From: Vogesella fluminis
Lineage (GTDB): Bacteria; Pseudomonadota; Gammaproteobacteria; Burkholderiales; Chromobacteriaceae
Reading direction: 5' to 3'
Length of the DNA stretch: 52,133 bases
NCBI RefSeq assembly: GCF_014652335.1
Contig: NZ_BMYP01000024.1
Coordinates: forward strand, 1 to 52,133
Position 1 is the first letter of the stretch; every line of letters starts with the position of its first letter. Positions 9,614-19,187 of this stretch are shown in pieces. Made by a program: the position numbers and the translations under genes. The notes beneath the pieces are model-generated. The model was given only the letters and a program-made list of their open reading frames with translations, did not search any database and was not told the origin of the DNA.

Positions 9614-9699
9614 GCCGACATGGTGAAATTGGTAGACACGCTATCTTGAGGGGGTAGTGGCCATAGGCTGTGTGAGTTCGAGTCTCACTGTCGGCACCA
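9614..9699 (+). tRNA. tRNA-Leu (anticodon GAG)
   Basis: GCCGACA (9614-9620) pairs with TGTCGGC (9689-9695), followed by discriminator A and an encoded CCA (9697-9699). The anticodon stem CTATC/GGTAG encloses the loop TTGAGGG with anticodon GAG at 9648-9650. A long variable arm and the T loop GTTCGAGTC are present, as expected for a class II leucine tRNA. It sits between secG and nuoA. Confidence 0.97.
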
Positions 9700-9710
9700 C
9701 ATTCAAAAAG

Positions 9711-9740
9711 CAGGCCATCGGGAAACCGGTGGCCTGTTTT
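9711..9740 (+). terminator. Terminator after tRNA-Leu
   Basis: CAGGCCA-T-CGG pairs with CCG-G-TGGCCTG (9711-9736) around GAAA, followed by TTTT. Confidence 0.8.
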
Positions 9741-9750
9741 ACTTGGAGCC

Positions 9751-9777
9751 AAGGAGGTCTTTGACCTCCTTTCTTTT
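9751..9777 (+). terminator. Second hairpin upstream of nuoA
   Basis: AAGGAGGTC (9751-9759) pairs with GACCTCCTT (9763-9771) around TTT, followed by TCTTTT. It ends about 15 bases before the nuoA ATG. It reads as a terminator or an attenuator; its left arm is a perfect Shine-Dalgarno core. Confidence 0.6.
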
Positions 9778-9792
9778 AGAGGTGCGCGGGAA

Positions 9793-10149
9793 ATGCTGCA
9801 AAATTACTTTCCCATTCTGATGTTCGTTGTCGTCGGCCTGCTGGTTGGCGTCGGTCCATTGCTTCTGGGGTGGCTGTTGGCCCCGAATCGTCCTGATCCT
9901 GAAAAGCTTTCTCCATACGAATGCGGCTTCGAAGCATTTGAAGATGCGCGTATGAAGTTTGACGTCCGGTATTACCTGGTCGCCATTCTTTTCATTCTCT
10001 TCGATCTGGAAATTGCCTTTCTCTTTCCGTGGGCGGTTGTGCTCAAAGAACTGGGCATGTATGGCTTTGGCGTCATGATTGAGTTCATTACGGTGCTGAC
10101 CATCGGTTTCGTCTACATGTGGAAAAAGGGAGCTCTGGAATGGGAGTAG
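9793..10149 (+). CDS. nuoA: NADH-quinone oxidoreductase subunit A
   Basis: The product has 118 residues and three membrane helices. Conserved landmarks are the loop [43 protein letters not shown], cut by helices, which carries the family's invariant acidic residues near the quinone site. NuoA is a small membrane subunit at the junction of the arms of complex I. It opens the nuoA-N operon, and its last 10 bases overlap nuoB. Confidence 0.96.
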   Translation: MLQNYFPILMFVVVGLLVGVGPLLLGWLLAPNRPDPEKLSPYECGFEAFEDARMKFDVRYYLVAILFILFDLEIAFLFPWAVVLKELGMYGFGVMIEFITVLTIGFVYMWKKGALEWE

Positions 10150-10616
10150 AAGGCGTTCTTGAAAAGGGCTTTGTCACCACGACGGCTGACAAGCTCATTA
10201 ACTGGACCCGTACTGGTTCCCTGTGGCCGATGACCTTCGGTCTGGCCTGCTGTGCGGTGGAGATGATGCATGCGGGTGCTGCCCGTTATGACCTCGACCG
10301 TTTCGGTATCGTGTTCCGTCCCAGTCCACGTCAGTCCGACCTGATGATTGTCGCCGGTACCCTGTGCAACAAGATGGCTCCGGCCCTGCGCAAGGTGTAC
10401 GACCAGATGGCCGAGCCACGCTGGGTAATTTCCATGGGCTCCTGTGCCAATGGCGGCGGCTACTATCACTACTCTTATTCTGTCGTTCGCGGCTGTGATC
10501 GTATTGTTCCGGTTGATGTTTATGTGCCGGGCTGTCCGCCGACTGCAGAGGCGTTGCTTTACGGCATCATCCAGCTGCAGAACAAGATCAAGCGTACCAA
10601 TACTATCGCCCGCTGA
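10140..10616 (+). CDS. nuoB: NADH-quinone oxidoreductase subunit B (N2 Fe-S cluster)
   Basis: The product has 158 residues. It holds the last iron-sulphur cluster (N2), which passes electrons to quinone. The tandem cysteines Cys37-Cys38 in GLACCAVEM, the cysteine of SMGSCAN and that of VPGCPPT are all present. ATG 10140 starts inside the last codons of nuoA, giving a 10-base overlap and likely translational coupling. The frame is open further upstream, but that would extend the overlap without reason. Confidence 0.97.
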   Translation: MGVEGVLEKGFVTTTADKLINWTRTGSLWPMTFGLACCAVEMMHAGAARYDLDRFGIVFRPSPRQSDLMIVAGTLCNKMAPALRKVYDQMAEPRWVISMGSCANGGGYYHYSYSVVRGCDRIVPVDVYVPGCPPTAEALLYGIIQLQNKIKRTNTIAR

Positions 10617-10625
10617 GGTTAAACC

Positions 10626-11219
10626 ATGGCATCCAGAATGGAAGTGCTCAAGTCGGCGGTAGAGCGTGTGCTTGGCAGCAAGGTTGTATCGGCCAAGATT
10701 GCGCTCGGTGAGCTGACTATCGTCTGTAAATCCGTGAACGTGACCGAAGCAATGACCACATTGCGCGATCACCCAGAGTTGGCGTTCGAACAGTGTATCG
10801 ACGTCTGCGGCATGGACTACAGCACCTACCAAGACCAACCACAAGACGGCCCGCGTTTTGCAGTGGTCTATCATTTGCTGTCCCTCGTGCACAACGTGCG
10901 CCTGCGTGTGCGCGTATTTGCCGAGGATGACGATTTCCCGGTCGTGCCCAGCGTGGTGGAAATCTGGAATACGGCCAACTGGTTCGAGCGCGAAGCATTC
11001 GACCTGTTCGGCATCATCTTCGAAGGTCATCCGGACCTTCGCCGCATCCTTACCGACTACGGTTTTGTCGGTCACCCGTTCCGCAAGGACTTCCCGCTAT
11101 CCGGCCATGTCGAGATGCGTTACGACGCAGTTCAGCAGCGCGTGATCTACCAGCCGGTCACCATCGAACCGCGTGAGATTACGCCACGCATCATTCGCGA
11201 GGAGAACTACGGTGGCTGA
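10626..11219 (+). CDS. nuoC: NADH-quinone oxidoreductase subunit C
   Basis: The product has 197 residues. It is the 30-kDa subunit of the peripheral arm, with the signature ERELFDLFGI-type block visible as [20 protein letters not shown] followed by [10 protein letters not shown]. It is encoded separately from NuoD, not fused as in E. coli, which is the usual alpha/beta-proteobacterial arrangement. Its stop overlaps the GTG start of nuoD. Confidence 0.96.
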   Translation: MASRMEVLKSAVERVLGSKVVSAKIALGELTIVCKSVNVTEAMTTLRDHPELAFEQCIDVCGMDYSTYQDQPQDGPRFAVVYHLLSLVHNVRLRVRVFAEDDDFPVVPSVVEIWNTANWFEREAFDLFGIIFEGHPDLRRILTDYGFVGHPFRKDFPLSGHVEMRYDAVQQRVIYQPVTIEPREITPRIIREENYGG

Positions 11220-12465
11220 TATCCGTAACTACACCCTGAACTTCGGTCCGCAGCACCCGGCCGCGCACGGCGTATTGCGCCTGGTGCTGGAGCTGGATGG
11301 CGAGGTGGTGCAGCGTGCCGATCCGCATATTGGCCTGCTGCATCGCGGCACCGAGAAGCTGGCCGAAAGCAAGACCTTTATCCAGTCGTTGCCATACATG
11401 GACCGTCTCGACTACGTGTCGATGATGTGCAACGAGCATGCCTACTGCCTGGCGATCGAAAAGCTGGCCGGTATCGACGTGCCGGAACGTGCCCAGTACA
11501 TCCGCGTGATGTTTGCCGAAATCACCCGTATCCTTAATCATCTGCTATGGATCGGTGCGCACTCCATCGACATCGGCGCGATGACCATGTTCCTGTACGC
11601 GTTCCGCGAACGCGAGGACCTGATGGACTGCTACGAGGCGGTTTCCGGTGCCCGTCTGCACGCGGCCTACTTCCGTCCGGGCGGTGTCTATCGCGACCTG
11701 CCGGACAGCATGCCGCAGTACAAGGCTTCCAAGATCCGCAACGCCAAGGAAATCGCGCGCCTGAACGAAACCCGCAAGGGCTCGATGCTCGATTTCATCG
11801 AAGACTTCACCAACCGCTTCCCGGCCTGTGTCGATGACTACGAGACCCTGCTGACGGATAACCGCATCTGGAAGCAGCGTACGGTCGGTATCGGCGTAGT
11901 GACCCCGGAACGTGCCAAGAATCTGGGGATGACCGGCCCGATGCTGCGTGGTTCCGGCATCGCCTGGGACTTGCGCAAGATGCAGCCGTATGACGTGTAC
12001 GACCGCATGGAGTTCGATATTCCTGTCGGCGTTACCGGCGATTGTTATGACCGGTATCTGGTACGCATGGAAGAAATGCGCCAGTCCAACCGCATCATCC
12101 GGCAGTGTGTAAAGTGGCTGAAGGCCAATCCCGGTCCGGTCATTACCGATAATCACAAGTTTGCCCCGCCTAGCCGTGAAGACATGAAGAGCAATATGGA
12201 GGAGTTGATCCACCATTTCAAACTCTTCACCGAAGGCATGCATGTGGCTGAGGGCGAGGCCTATGCTGCTGTAGAACATCCGAAAGGCGAGTTCGGCATC
12301 TATCTGGTTTCCGATGGCGCCAACAAACCTTACCGTCTGAAAATCCGTGCGCCAGGCTATGCCCATCTGGCCAGTCTGGATGAAATGTCTCGTGGCCACA
12401 TGATTGCCGACGTTGTCGCCATCATTGGTACTCAGGACGTGGTATTTGGGGAGATCGACCGCTGA
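11212..12465 (+). CDS. nuoD: NADH-quinone oxidoreductase subunit D
   Basis: The product has 417 residues. It is the 49-kDa subunit that forms most of the quinone pocket with NuoB. Landmarks are [22 protein letters not shown] at the N-terminus, HRGTEKLAE, the SVSGARLH-like [15 protein letters not shown], and [25 protein letters not shown] at the end. The start is a GTG at 11212: GAGGAG lies 8-12 bases upstream and the protein then begins [16 protein letters not shown], as is typical. It overlaps the nuoC stop by 8 bases. Confidence 0.96.
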   Translation: MADIRNYTLNFGPQHPAAHGVLRLVLELDGEVVQRADPHIGLLHRGTEKLAESKTFIQSLPYMDRLDYVSMMCNEHAYCLAIEKLAGIDVPERAQYIRVMFAEITRILNHLLWIGAHSIDIGAMTMFLYAFREREDLMDCYEAVSGARLHAAYFRPGGVYRDLPDSMPQYKASKIRNAKEIARLNETRKGSMLDFIEDFTNRFPACVDDYETLLTDNRIWKQRTVGIGVVTPERAKNLGMTGPMLRGSGIAWDLRKMQPYDVYDRMEFDIPVGVTGDCYDRYLVRMEEMRQSNRIIRQCVKWLKANPGPVITDNHKFAPPSREDMKSNMEELIHHFKLFTEGMHVAEGEAYAAVEHPKGEFGIYLVSDGANKPYRLKIRAPGYAHLASLDEMSRGHMIADVVAIIGTQDVVFGEIDR

Positions 12466-12965
12466 TGTTATCCGCAGAATCGCTTGCAAAAATTGACCGT
12501 GAGCTTGCCAAGTATCCTGCCGACCAGTTCCGGTCTGCCATCATGGGTGCCTTGCGCATTGCCCTGACCGAGCGTCGTGAAACCGGTGTCACGCCGGAGG
12601 CGCGCTGTCTCAATGCCGAAGTGATCGAGTTTGTTGCCAATTATGTCGGCATCCCGCCGGTGGCAGCTTATGAGGTTGCAACATTTTACAATATGTATGA
12701 TATGAAGCCTGTCGGCAAGTACAAGCTGACAGTCTGCACCAACCTGCCTTGTGCCTTGCGTGGTGGCGTCAATACAGCCCACTACATCGGGGAGAAACTG
12801 GGTATCGGCATCGGTGAAACCACTGCCGACGGCAAGTTCACCCTGCTGGAAGGGGAGTGCATGGGCGCCTGTGGTGACGCGCCGGTACTGCTGGTGAACA
12901 ACCATAAAATGTGCAGCTTCATGACACGCGAAGCTATCGATAAGAAACTGGCGGAGTTGGAATAA
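12465..12965 (+). CDS. nuoE: NADH-quinone oxidoreductase subunit E
   Basis: The product has 166 residues. It is the 24-kDa thioredoxin-like subunit with a [2Fe-2S] cluster. The four ligands are Cys91 and Cys96 (VCTNLPC) and Cys132 and Cys136 (GECMGAC). The ATG shares its first base with the nuoD stop (TGATG) and its stop shares a base with the nuoF ATG (TAATG), so translation is tightly coupled on both sides. Confidence 0.96.
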   Translation: MLSAESLAKIDRELAKYPADQFRSAIMGALRIALTERRETGVTPEARCLNAEVIEFVANYVGIPPVAAYEVATFYNMYDMKPVGKYKLTVCTNLPCALRGGVNTAHYIGEKLGIGIGETTADGKFTLLEGECMGACGDAPVLLVNNHKMCSFMTREAIDKKLAELE

Positions 12966-14260
12966 TGGCAGTTTTCGTCAATGGCGTGATTTTCGAGGGC
13001 GTGGACACCGCCGCTCCGGACTGCTGGCGCCTCGAGGCCTATATGGCTCGCGGTGGCTATCAGGCCCTCAAGAAGATTCTTGATAGCAAGATTCCCCAGG
13101 AAGACGTGATCGCCGAAGTGAAGAACTCCGGCCTGCGTGGCCGCGGTGGCGCCGGTTTTCCGACCGGCCTGAAGTGGAGCTTCATGCCGCGCTCCTTCCC
13201 CGGTGACAAGTATGTGGTCTGTAACACCGACGAGGGTGAGCCCGGCACGTTCAAGGATCGCGACATCATCCGCTACAATCCGCACGCACTGATCGAGGGC
13301 ATGATCATTGCCGGTTACGCGATGAGTGCCAAGGCGGGCTACAACTATATCCACGGTGAAATATTCGAGGCCTACGAGCTGTTCGAAGAGGCGCTGGACG
13401 AGGCGCGCAAGGCCGGTCTGCTGGGGCAGAACATTCTCGGCACCGACTTCAGCTTCGACCTGTTCGCACACCACGGCTACGGCGCCTACATCTGCGGCGA
13501 AGAAACCGCGCTGCTGGAATCGCTGGAAGGCAAGAAAGGCCAGCCGCGCTTCAAGCCGCCGTTCCCGGCCAGCTTCGGCCTGTACGGCAAACCGACCACC
13601 ATCAACAACACCGAGTCCTTCGCCTCCGTGCCGTTCATCATCCGTGACGGCGCACAGAAGTTTCTCGAGGCGGGCAAGCCGAACAACGGTGGTACCAAGC
13701 TGTTCTCCGTTTCTGGCCATGTCAACCGCCCCGGCAACTACGAGATTCCGCTGGGTACTCCGTTCGCCACGCTGCTGGAAATGGCCGGCGGCATGAAGGA
13801 CGGCAAGAAGCTCAAGGCAGTGATTCCGGGTGGTTCGTCGGCACCGGTGCTGCCGGGTGAGGTGATGATGGAGCTGACCATGGATTACGACAGTATTTCC
13901 AAGGCCGGTTCGATGCTGGGTTCCGGTGCGGTCATCGTGATGAACGACGACGTATGCATGGTCAGGGCGCTGGAGCGACTGGCCTACTTCTATCACGAAG
14001 AGTCCTGCGGCCAGTGCACGCCATGCCGTGAAGGCACCGGCTGGCTGTACAAGGTGATCCATCGCATCGCCAATGGCGAAGGCCGTGACGGCGATCTGGA
14101 GCTGTTGGAATCTGTCGGGAACAATATGGCGGGCCGCACGGTTTGCGCCTTGGCTGACGCAGCCGTGTTCCCTGTTCGTAGTTTCACCAAGCACTTCCGC
14201 AATGAGTTTGAATATCTCATTAAGCACAAGAAGCCCTTGGTGGATCACAAATGGTGTTGA
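12965..14260 (+). CDS. nuoF: NADH-quinone oxidoreductase subunit F (FMN/NADH binding)
   Basis: The product has 431 residues. It is the NADH-oxidising subunit. The glycine-rich NADH/FMN segment [11 protein letters not shown] is at residues 56-66, and [16 protein letters not shown] and [15 protein letters not shown] follow. The N3 [4Fe-4S] cluster ligands are in [12 protein letters not shown] near residue 345 and the later GRTVCALAD. It is followed by nuoG after 3 bases. Confidence 0.97.
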   Translation: MAVFVNGVIFEGVDTAAPDCWRLEAYMARGGYQALKKILDSKIPQEDVIAEVKNSGLRGRGGAGFPTGLKWSFMPRSFPGDKYVVCNTDEGEPGTFKDRDIIRYNPHALIEGMIIAGYAMSAKAGYNYIHGEIFEAYELFEEALDEARKAGLLGQNILGTDFSFDLFAHHGYGAYICGEETALLESLEGKKGQPRFKPPFPASFGLYGKPTTINNTESFASVPFIIRDGAQKFLEAGKPNNGGTKLFSVSGHVNRPGNYEIPLGTPFATLLEMAGGMKDGKKLKAVIPGGSSAPVLPGEVMMELTMDYDSISKAGSMLGSGAVIVMNDDVCMVRALERLAYFYHEESCGQCTPCREGTGWLYKVIHRIANGEGRDGDLELLESVGNNMAGRTVCALADAAVFPVRSFTKHFRNEFEYLIKHKKPLVDHKWC

Positions 14261-14263
14261 GCG

Positions 14264-16618
14264 ATGCTTGAAATCGAAATCGACGGAAAAAAACTGACGG
14301 TCAACCAGGGCAGCACCATCATGGATGCAGCCCACACCGCTGGTACGCATATTCCCCACTTCTGCTACCACAAGAAACTGTCCATTGCGGCCAACTGTCG
14401 CATGTGCCTGGTGGAAGTGGAAAAGGCGCCCAAGCCTTTGCCGGCCTGTGCCACGCCGGTTACCGACGGCATGAAAGTGCATACTGCCTCGCCGCTGGCG
14501 AAGAAGGCACAGGCCGGGGTGATGGAGTTCCTGCTGATCAACCACCCGCTGGATTGCCCGATCTGCGATCAAGGCGGCGAATGCCAGCTGCAGGATCTGG
14601 CCGTGGGTTACGGCAACTCCTCCTCCCGCTACCAGGAAGAAAAGCGTGCGGTGGTCGGCAAGGACATGGGGCCGCTGGTTTCCGCCGAGGAAATGAGCCG
14701 CTGCATCCATTGCACCCGCTGCGTGCGCTTTACCGAAGAGATCGGTGGCTTCCAGGAAATCGGGATGGCCAACCGCAGCGAGTTCTCGGAAATCCTGCCC
14801 TTCCTCGGCAAGACCGTGAATTCGGAAATCTCCGGCAACGTCATCGACCTGTGCCCGGTGGGTGCACTGACTTCCAAGCCGTTCCGTTACAGTACCCGTG
14901 CCTGGGAGCTGTCGCGCCGCAAGTCGGTCAGCCCGCATGATGGTCTGGGCAGCAACCTGATTGTTCAGGTCAAGCAGAACCAGGTAATGCGTGTCCTGCC
15001 GCTGGAAAACGAAGACATCAACGAGTGCTGGATCGCTGACCGCGACCGCTTCTCGTATGAAGGTCTGAACAGCGTCGAGCGCCTGCAAAAGCCGATGATC
15101 AAGTTTGACGGCAAGTGGCACGAAACCGACTGGCAGACCGCACTGGAATACGTGGTCAAGGGCCTCAACGGCGTGGCCAAAGACTATGGCAAGGACGCCA
15201 TCGGTTTCCTGGCCAGCCCGCACAGCACCACCGAAGAACTGTATCTGGCACAAAAGCTGGCGCGCAGCTTTGGTGTAAACAATATCGATGCCGCACTGCG
15301 CCGCAGTGACAAGCGTGTCGCCGTTGCGCAGCAAGGGGCGCTGTGGCTGGGCTCCAGCATCATCGAGTTGCTGGCTGCCAAATCGGTACTGGTAGTGGGT
15401 TCCACCCAGCGCAAGGAGCAGCCACTGCTGGCATCGCGCCTGCGCCAGGCGGTCAAGAAGGGTATGGCACTGAATGTGATCCATACCAGCGACGATGACC
15501 TGCTGACCCGTATCAACGGCAAGCTGATCGTGTCGCCGCTGGCGCTGGTCAATGCGCTGGCCCAGGTGCTGAAGGCCGCAGTGGAAATCAAGTCCGCATC
15601 GACTGCGCTGGACCTGTCTGCGGCCAACGTTAGCGCCGAAGCGCGCGCGATTGCCGACAGCCTGTGTGCGGCCGAATCCGCCGCCGTGGTACTGGGTAAC
15701 GTGGCACAACACCACCCGGCGTTTGCCGAGTTGCTGTCGCTGGCCCAGGAAATCGGCCGCGTGACAGGTGCCCGTTTCGGTATCGCTGCCGAAGCCGCCA
15801 ACAGCGTGGGTGCCGACATCGCCGGTGCCAACCCGCAACGCGGGCCGATGGGCAAGGCGGTCACTGCCGGTATCGGAGCCAGCGAGATGCTGGCCGCGCC
15901 GCGCAAGGCTTACCTGCTGCTCAACAGCGAGATCGAGGCCGATGCCTACAACAGCAGCCAGGCCGTTGCCGCGATGAAGCAGGCCGCCACCGTAATTGCC
16001 CTGACCGCATTCAAGGGTGAGTCGCTGCTGGACTACGCCGACGTGCTGCTGCCGATCGCGCCGTTCTCCGAAACGGCCGGTTCCTTCGTCAACATGGAAG
16101 GCAGGCTGCAGCCGTTCAACGGCGTGGTACGTCCACTGGGTGAAACCCGCCCGGCCTGGAAAGTACTGCGCGTGCTGGGCAACATGCTCAACCTGTCCGG
16201 TTTCGATTTCAACAGCGCGGAAGATGTGCGCGCCGAACTGCTGGCGCATGGCGACATCGCCGCGGCACTGAATAACCAACTGGCCAGTATTGCGGCCAAC
16301 GTTGCCGCCGGCGACGCGCTGGTGCGTGTTGGTGAAGTGCCAATGTACCAGGCCGATGCCATCTGCCGCCGTGCCGTATCGCTGCAGAAGACTGCAGATG
16401 CCGCGGTACCCGTGATTGCCCTCAATCCGCAAGACATCGCCAAACTGGGTCTGGCGGCAGGTCAGCCTGCCATCGTCAGCCAGGGAGAGGCCGAAGTCCG
16501 CCTGCAACTGGTGGCCGACGCTGCCGTTGCTACCGGTGCGGTCCGTGTCGCTGCTGCCCATCCGGCAACGCAGGCACTGGGTGGTCTGTTCGAACCGATT
16601 CAGATCAAGCGAGGATAA
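14264..16618 (+). CDS. nuoG: NADH-quinone oxidoreductase subunit G
   Basis: The product has 784 residues and is the large Fe-S subunit of the NADH module. The N-terminal [2Fe-2S] ligands are Cys34, Cys45, Cys48 and Cys62; then come HPLDCPICDQGGEC and CIHCTRCVRF/LCPVGAL for [4Fe-4S] clusters. The remainder is a molybdopterin-oxidoreductase-like domain that has lost its cofactor role in the family. The C-terminal third is rich in Ala and low in obvious motifs. Two copies of the 13-base word variant TGCGGCCAACGTT lie here (15619-15631 and 16291-16303), both encoding AANV. Confidence 0.96.
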   Translation: MLEIEIDGKKLTVNQGSTIMDAAHTAGTHIPHFCYHKKLSIAANCRMCLVEVEKAPKPLPACATPVTDGMKVHTASPLAKKAQAGVMEFLLINHPLDCPICDQGGECQLQDLAVGYGNSSSRYQEEKRAVVGKDMGPLVSAEEMSRCIHCTRCVRFTEEIGGFQEIGMANRSEFSEILPFLGKTVNSEISGNVIDLCPVGALTSKPFRYSTRAWELSRRKSVSPHDGLGSNLIVQVKQNQVMRVLPLENEDINECWIADRDRFSYEGLNSVERLQKPMIKFDGKWHETDWQTALEYVVKGLNGVAKDYGKDAIGFLASPHSTTEELYLAQKLARSFGVNNIDAALRRSDKRVAVAQQGALWLGSSIIELLAAKSVLVVGSTQRKEQPLLASRLRQAVKKGMALNVIHTSDDDLLTRINGKLIVSPLALVNALAQVLKAAVEIKSASTALDLSAANVSAEARAIADSLCAAESAAVVLGNVAQHHPAFAELLSLAQEIGRVTGARFGIAAEAANSVGADIAGANPQRGPMGKAVTAGIGASEMLAAPRKAYLLLNSEIEADAYNSSQAVAAMKQAATVIALTAFKGESLLDYADVLLPIAPFSETAGSFVNMEGRLQPFNGVVRPLGETRPAWKVLRVLGNMLNLSGFDFNSAEDVRAELLAHGDIAAALNNQLASIAANVAAGDALVRVGEVPMYQADAICRRAVSLQKTADAAVPVIALNPQDIAKLGLAAGQPAIVSQGEAEVRLQLVADAAVATGAVRVAAAHPATQALGGLFEPIQIKRG

Positions 16619-16621
16619 GTC

Positions 16622-17668
16622 ATGGAATTGCTGCAAAACTTGCTGGGAACCGAGGCCGGTCTGGCGGTATGGACCTTGCTGAAGATTCTGGCCATCGTTG
16701 CTCCGCTGATGATTGGTGTCGCCTATCTGACCTTGGCAGAACGCAAGGTGATCGGCTACATGCAGATCCGTATCGGCCCTAACCGTGTCGGCCCGAAAGG
16801 GCTGCTGCAGCCGATGGCCGACGGCCTCAAGCTGCTGCTGAAAGAGATCATTCTGCCGACCAGATCGAGCAAGGGGCTGTTTCTGATTGCGCCGGTACTG
16901 TCGATCATGCCGGCACTGGCAGCGTGGGCGGTGATCCCGTTCACCGATAGCTTGGTGCTGGCCAATATCGATGCATCCTTGCTGTTCATCATGGCGATCA
17001 CCTCGATGGGTGTTTACGGCGTGATCGTGGCCGGCTGGGCGGGTAACTCCAAGTATTCCTTCCTTGGTGCGTTGCGCTCTTCCGCACAGATCGTGTCCTA
17101 CGAAATCTCGATGGGCTTTGCGCTGGTTGGTGTCCTGATGGTGTCCGGCAGCCTGAACCTGGTTGACATCGTCAATCAGCAGGGTCATGGCATCGGTGGT
17201 GGCTCGGCACTGTCGTGGAACTGGCTGCCGCTGTTCCCGCTGTTCCTGGTGTACCTGATTTCCGGTGTTGCCGAAACCAACCGCGCTCCGTTCGACGTGG
17301 CGGAAGGCGAATCGGAGATCGTGGCGGGTTTCCACGTGGAATACTCCGGCATGGCCTTCGCCGTGTTCTTCCTGGCGGAATACGCCAACATGATCCTGGT
17401 ATCGGCACTGACCGCCATCATGTTCATGGGTGGCTGGCTGTCGCCGTTCCCGGCATCGTGGGGTGCGCTGGGCGCGTCCGGTGTGATCTGGCTGCTGGTC
17501 AAGATGTCTCTGGTGCTGTTCATGTTCCTGTGGTTCCGTGCCACCTTCCCGCGCTATCGCTACGACCAGATCATGCGTCTGGGCTGGAAAATCTTCATCC
17601 CGCTGTCGCTGGTTTGGGTACTGGTGCTTGGTGCCTGGATGATGAGCCCGCTGTCGCTGTGGAACTGA
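16622..17668 (+). CDS. nuoH: NADH-quinone oxidoreductase subunit H
   Basis: The product has 348 residues with about eight membrane helices. NuoH joins the peripheral and membrane arms and completes the quinone chamber. Landmarks are [36 protein letters not shown] and the acidic cytoplasmic loop [24 protein letters not shown]. It begins 3 bases after nuoG. Confidence 0.97.
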   Translation: MELLQNLLGTEAGLAVWTLLKILAIVAPLMIGVAYLTLAERKVIGYMQIRIGPNRVGPKGLLQPMADGLKLLLKEIILPTRSSKGLFLIAPVLSIMPALAAWAVIPFTDSLVLANIDASLLFIMAITSMGVYGVIVAGWAGNSKYSFLGALRSSAQIVSYEISMGFALVGVLMVSGSLNLVDIVNQQGHGIGGGSALSWNWLPLFPLFLVYLISGVAETNRAPFDVAEGESEIVAGFHVEYSGMAFAVFFLAEYANMILVSALTAIMFMGGWLSPFPASWGALGASGVIWLLVKMSLVLFMFLWFRATFPRYRYDQIMRLGWKIFIPLSLVWVLVLGAWMMSPLSLWN

Positions 17669-17678
17669 TAGGGATTGG

Positions 17679-18176
17679 ATGAATAGCATGGAAATGATCC
17701 GAAATTTTTTCAAAACCTTCCTGCTGGTGGAGCTGGTGCAGGGCCTGATGGTGACCGGTCGTCACTTCTTCGCCCGCAAGATCACCGTCCAGTTCCCGGA
17801 AGAGAAGACCCCGATCTCGCCGCGCTTCCGTGGCCTGCACGCGCAGCGCCGTTACGCCAACGGTGAAGAGCGTTGCATCGCCTGTAAGCTGTGCGAGGCC
17901 GTGTGCCCGGCAATGGCCATCACCATCGAGTCGGAACAGCGTGACGACGGTACCCGTCGCACCAGCCGTTACGACATCGACCTGACCAAGTGCATCTTCT
18001 GCGGCTTCTGCGAAGAAGCCTGCCCGGTCGATGCCATTGTGGAAACGCACATTTTTGAATACCACGGCGAAAAACGTGGCGACCTCTACTACACCAAGCC
18101 GATGCTGCTGGCGGTGGGTGACAAGTACGAGGCTGAAATTGCGGCCAACAAGGCTGCCGATGCCAAGTATCGCTAA
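17679..18176 (+). CDS. nuoI: NADH-quinone oxidoreductase subunit I
   Basis: The product has 165 residues. It is the ferredoxin-like subunit carrying two [4Fe-4S] clusters (N6a/N6b), with ligands in [12 protein letters not shown] and [12 protein letters not shown]. The start is uncertain between ATG 17679 and ATG 17688 (MEMIRNFF). AGGGA at 17670-17674 is 4 bases before the first and 13 before the second, so the first is slightly favoured. Confidence 0.95.
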   Translation: MNSMEMIRNFFKTFLLVELVQGLMVTGRHFFARKITVQFPEEKTPISPRFRGLHAQRRYANGEERCIACKLCEAVCPAMAITIESEQRDDGTRRTSRYDIDLTKCIFCGFCEEACPVDAIVETHIFEYHGEKRGDLYYTKPMLLAVGDKYEAEIAANKAADAKYR

Positions 18177-18185
18177 GGGGGAGAC

Positions 18186-18827
18186 ATGAGCTTTCAAGCT
18201 GTTGTGTTTTATGTGCTGTCGCTGGTCCTGATCGTCGCCGCGTTCCGCGTGGTGACGGCCAAGAATCCGGTTCATGCAGCCTTGTATCTGGTACTGGCGT
18301 TCTTTACCGCTTCCGGCCACTGGCTGCTGCTGCAGGCCGAGTTCCTGGCCATTGCCCTGGTGCTGGTCTATGTCGGTGCGGTGATGGTGTTGTTCCTGTT
18401 CGTGGTGATGATGCTGGACATCAATATCGAGAAGCTACGCGAAGGCTTCTGGCAGCACTTCCCGCTGGCCGGCACCGTGGCGCTGGTGATGGTGGCCGAG
18501 ATGGTGCTGATCCTGTCCAGCCCGGAGGCCAACCTTGCCGGCTTCCAGGCCGGTCCTGCGGTTGCGGCCGATGCCAGCAACGTGCGCGAACTGGGTCGTC
18601 AGCTGTATACCGTTTACCTGCTGCCATTCGAGGCGGCGGCGGTCGTGCTGCTGGTCGCGATGGTTGCCGCCATCGGCATCACCATGCGCAAGCGTGCCGA
18701 CAGCAAGTACATCAATCCGGCGGAGCAGGTGCGGGTGCGTCGTAATGACCGCGTGCGCATGGTTCAGGTTCAGGCGGTGAAGCCTGAAGCGGACTCTGCT
18801 TCTGACATCAACGAGCAACAGGCCTGA
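18186..18827 (+). CDS. nuoJ: NADH-quinone oxidoreductase subunit J
   Basis: The product has 213 residues with five membrane helices. The family landmark is the stretch [52 protein letters not shown], read in pieces, including the helix 3 with its pi-bulge region. The C-terminus extends past the last helix by about 45 charged residues. GGGGGAGAC stands just before the ATG. Confidence 0.95.
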   Translation: MSFQAVVFYVLSLVLIVAAFRVVTAKNPVHAALYLVLAFFTASGHWLLLQAEFLAIALVLVYVGAVMVLFLFVVMMLDINIEKLREGFWQHFPLAGTVALVMVAEMVLILSSPEANLAGFQAGPAVAADASNVRELGRQLYTVYLLPFEAAAVVLLVAMVAAIGITMRKRADSKYINPAEQVRVRRNDRVRMVQVQAVKPEADSASDINEQQA

Positions 18828-18846
18828 CGGCCGATTAGGAGGACAC

Positions 18847-19152
18847 GTGCTTTCACTCACACACTTCCTGGTTCTGGCCGGCATCCTGTTTGCCATCAGC
18901 GTACTGGGTATTTTCCTGAACCGGAAAAACCTGATCATTCTGCTGATGGCCATCGAACTGATGTTGCTGGCGGTGAACTACAACTTCATCGCGTTTTCGC
19001 ACTATCTGTCTGATACGGCTGGGCAGATCTTCGTCTTCTTCATCCTTACCGTCGCGGCGGCAGAGTCGGCGATTGGTCTGGCGATTCTGGTGGTGTTGTT
19101 CCGTAAACTGGACACCATCAACGTAGAAGACTTGGGCAGCCTCAAAGGCTAA
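18847..19152 (+). CDS. nuoK: NADH-quinone oxidoreductase subunit K
   Basis: The product has 101 residues with three membrane helices. NuoK is an antiporter-like membrane subunit with buried glutamates; the segment [20 protein letters not shown] carries one and the [11 protein letters not shown] segment the other. The start is GTG at 18847, supported by AGGAGG at 18837-18842, and the protein then begins [14 protein letters not shown] as in relatives. Confidence 0.95.
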   Translation: MLSLTHFLVLAGILFAISVLGIFLNRKNLIILLMAIELMLLAVNYNFIAFSHYLSDTAGQIFVFFILTVAAAESAIGLAILVVLFRKLDTINVEDLGSLKG

Positions 19153-19187
19153 GGCAACCGGATACCACTTTAAAAAGCACGACAAAC

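Noticed and set aside
12782-17713. A 1643-codon open frame on the minus strand, antisense to nuoE-nuoI
   Set aside because: It mirrors the wobble-GC bias of the genes on the plus strand, spans several well-supported genes, and its translation is full of Gln/His/Arg runs without any domain.
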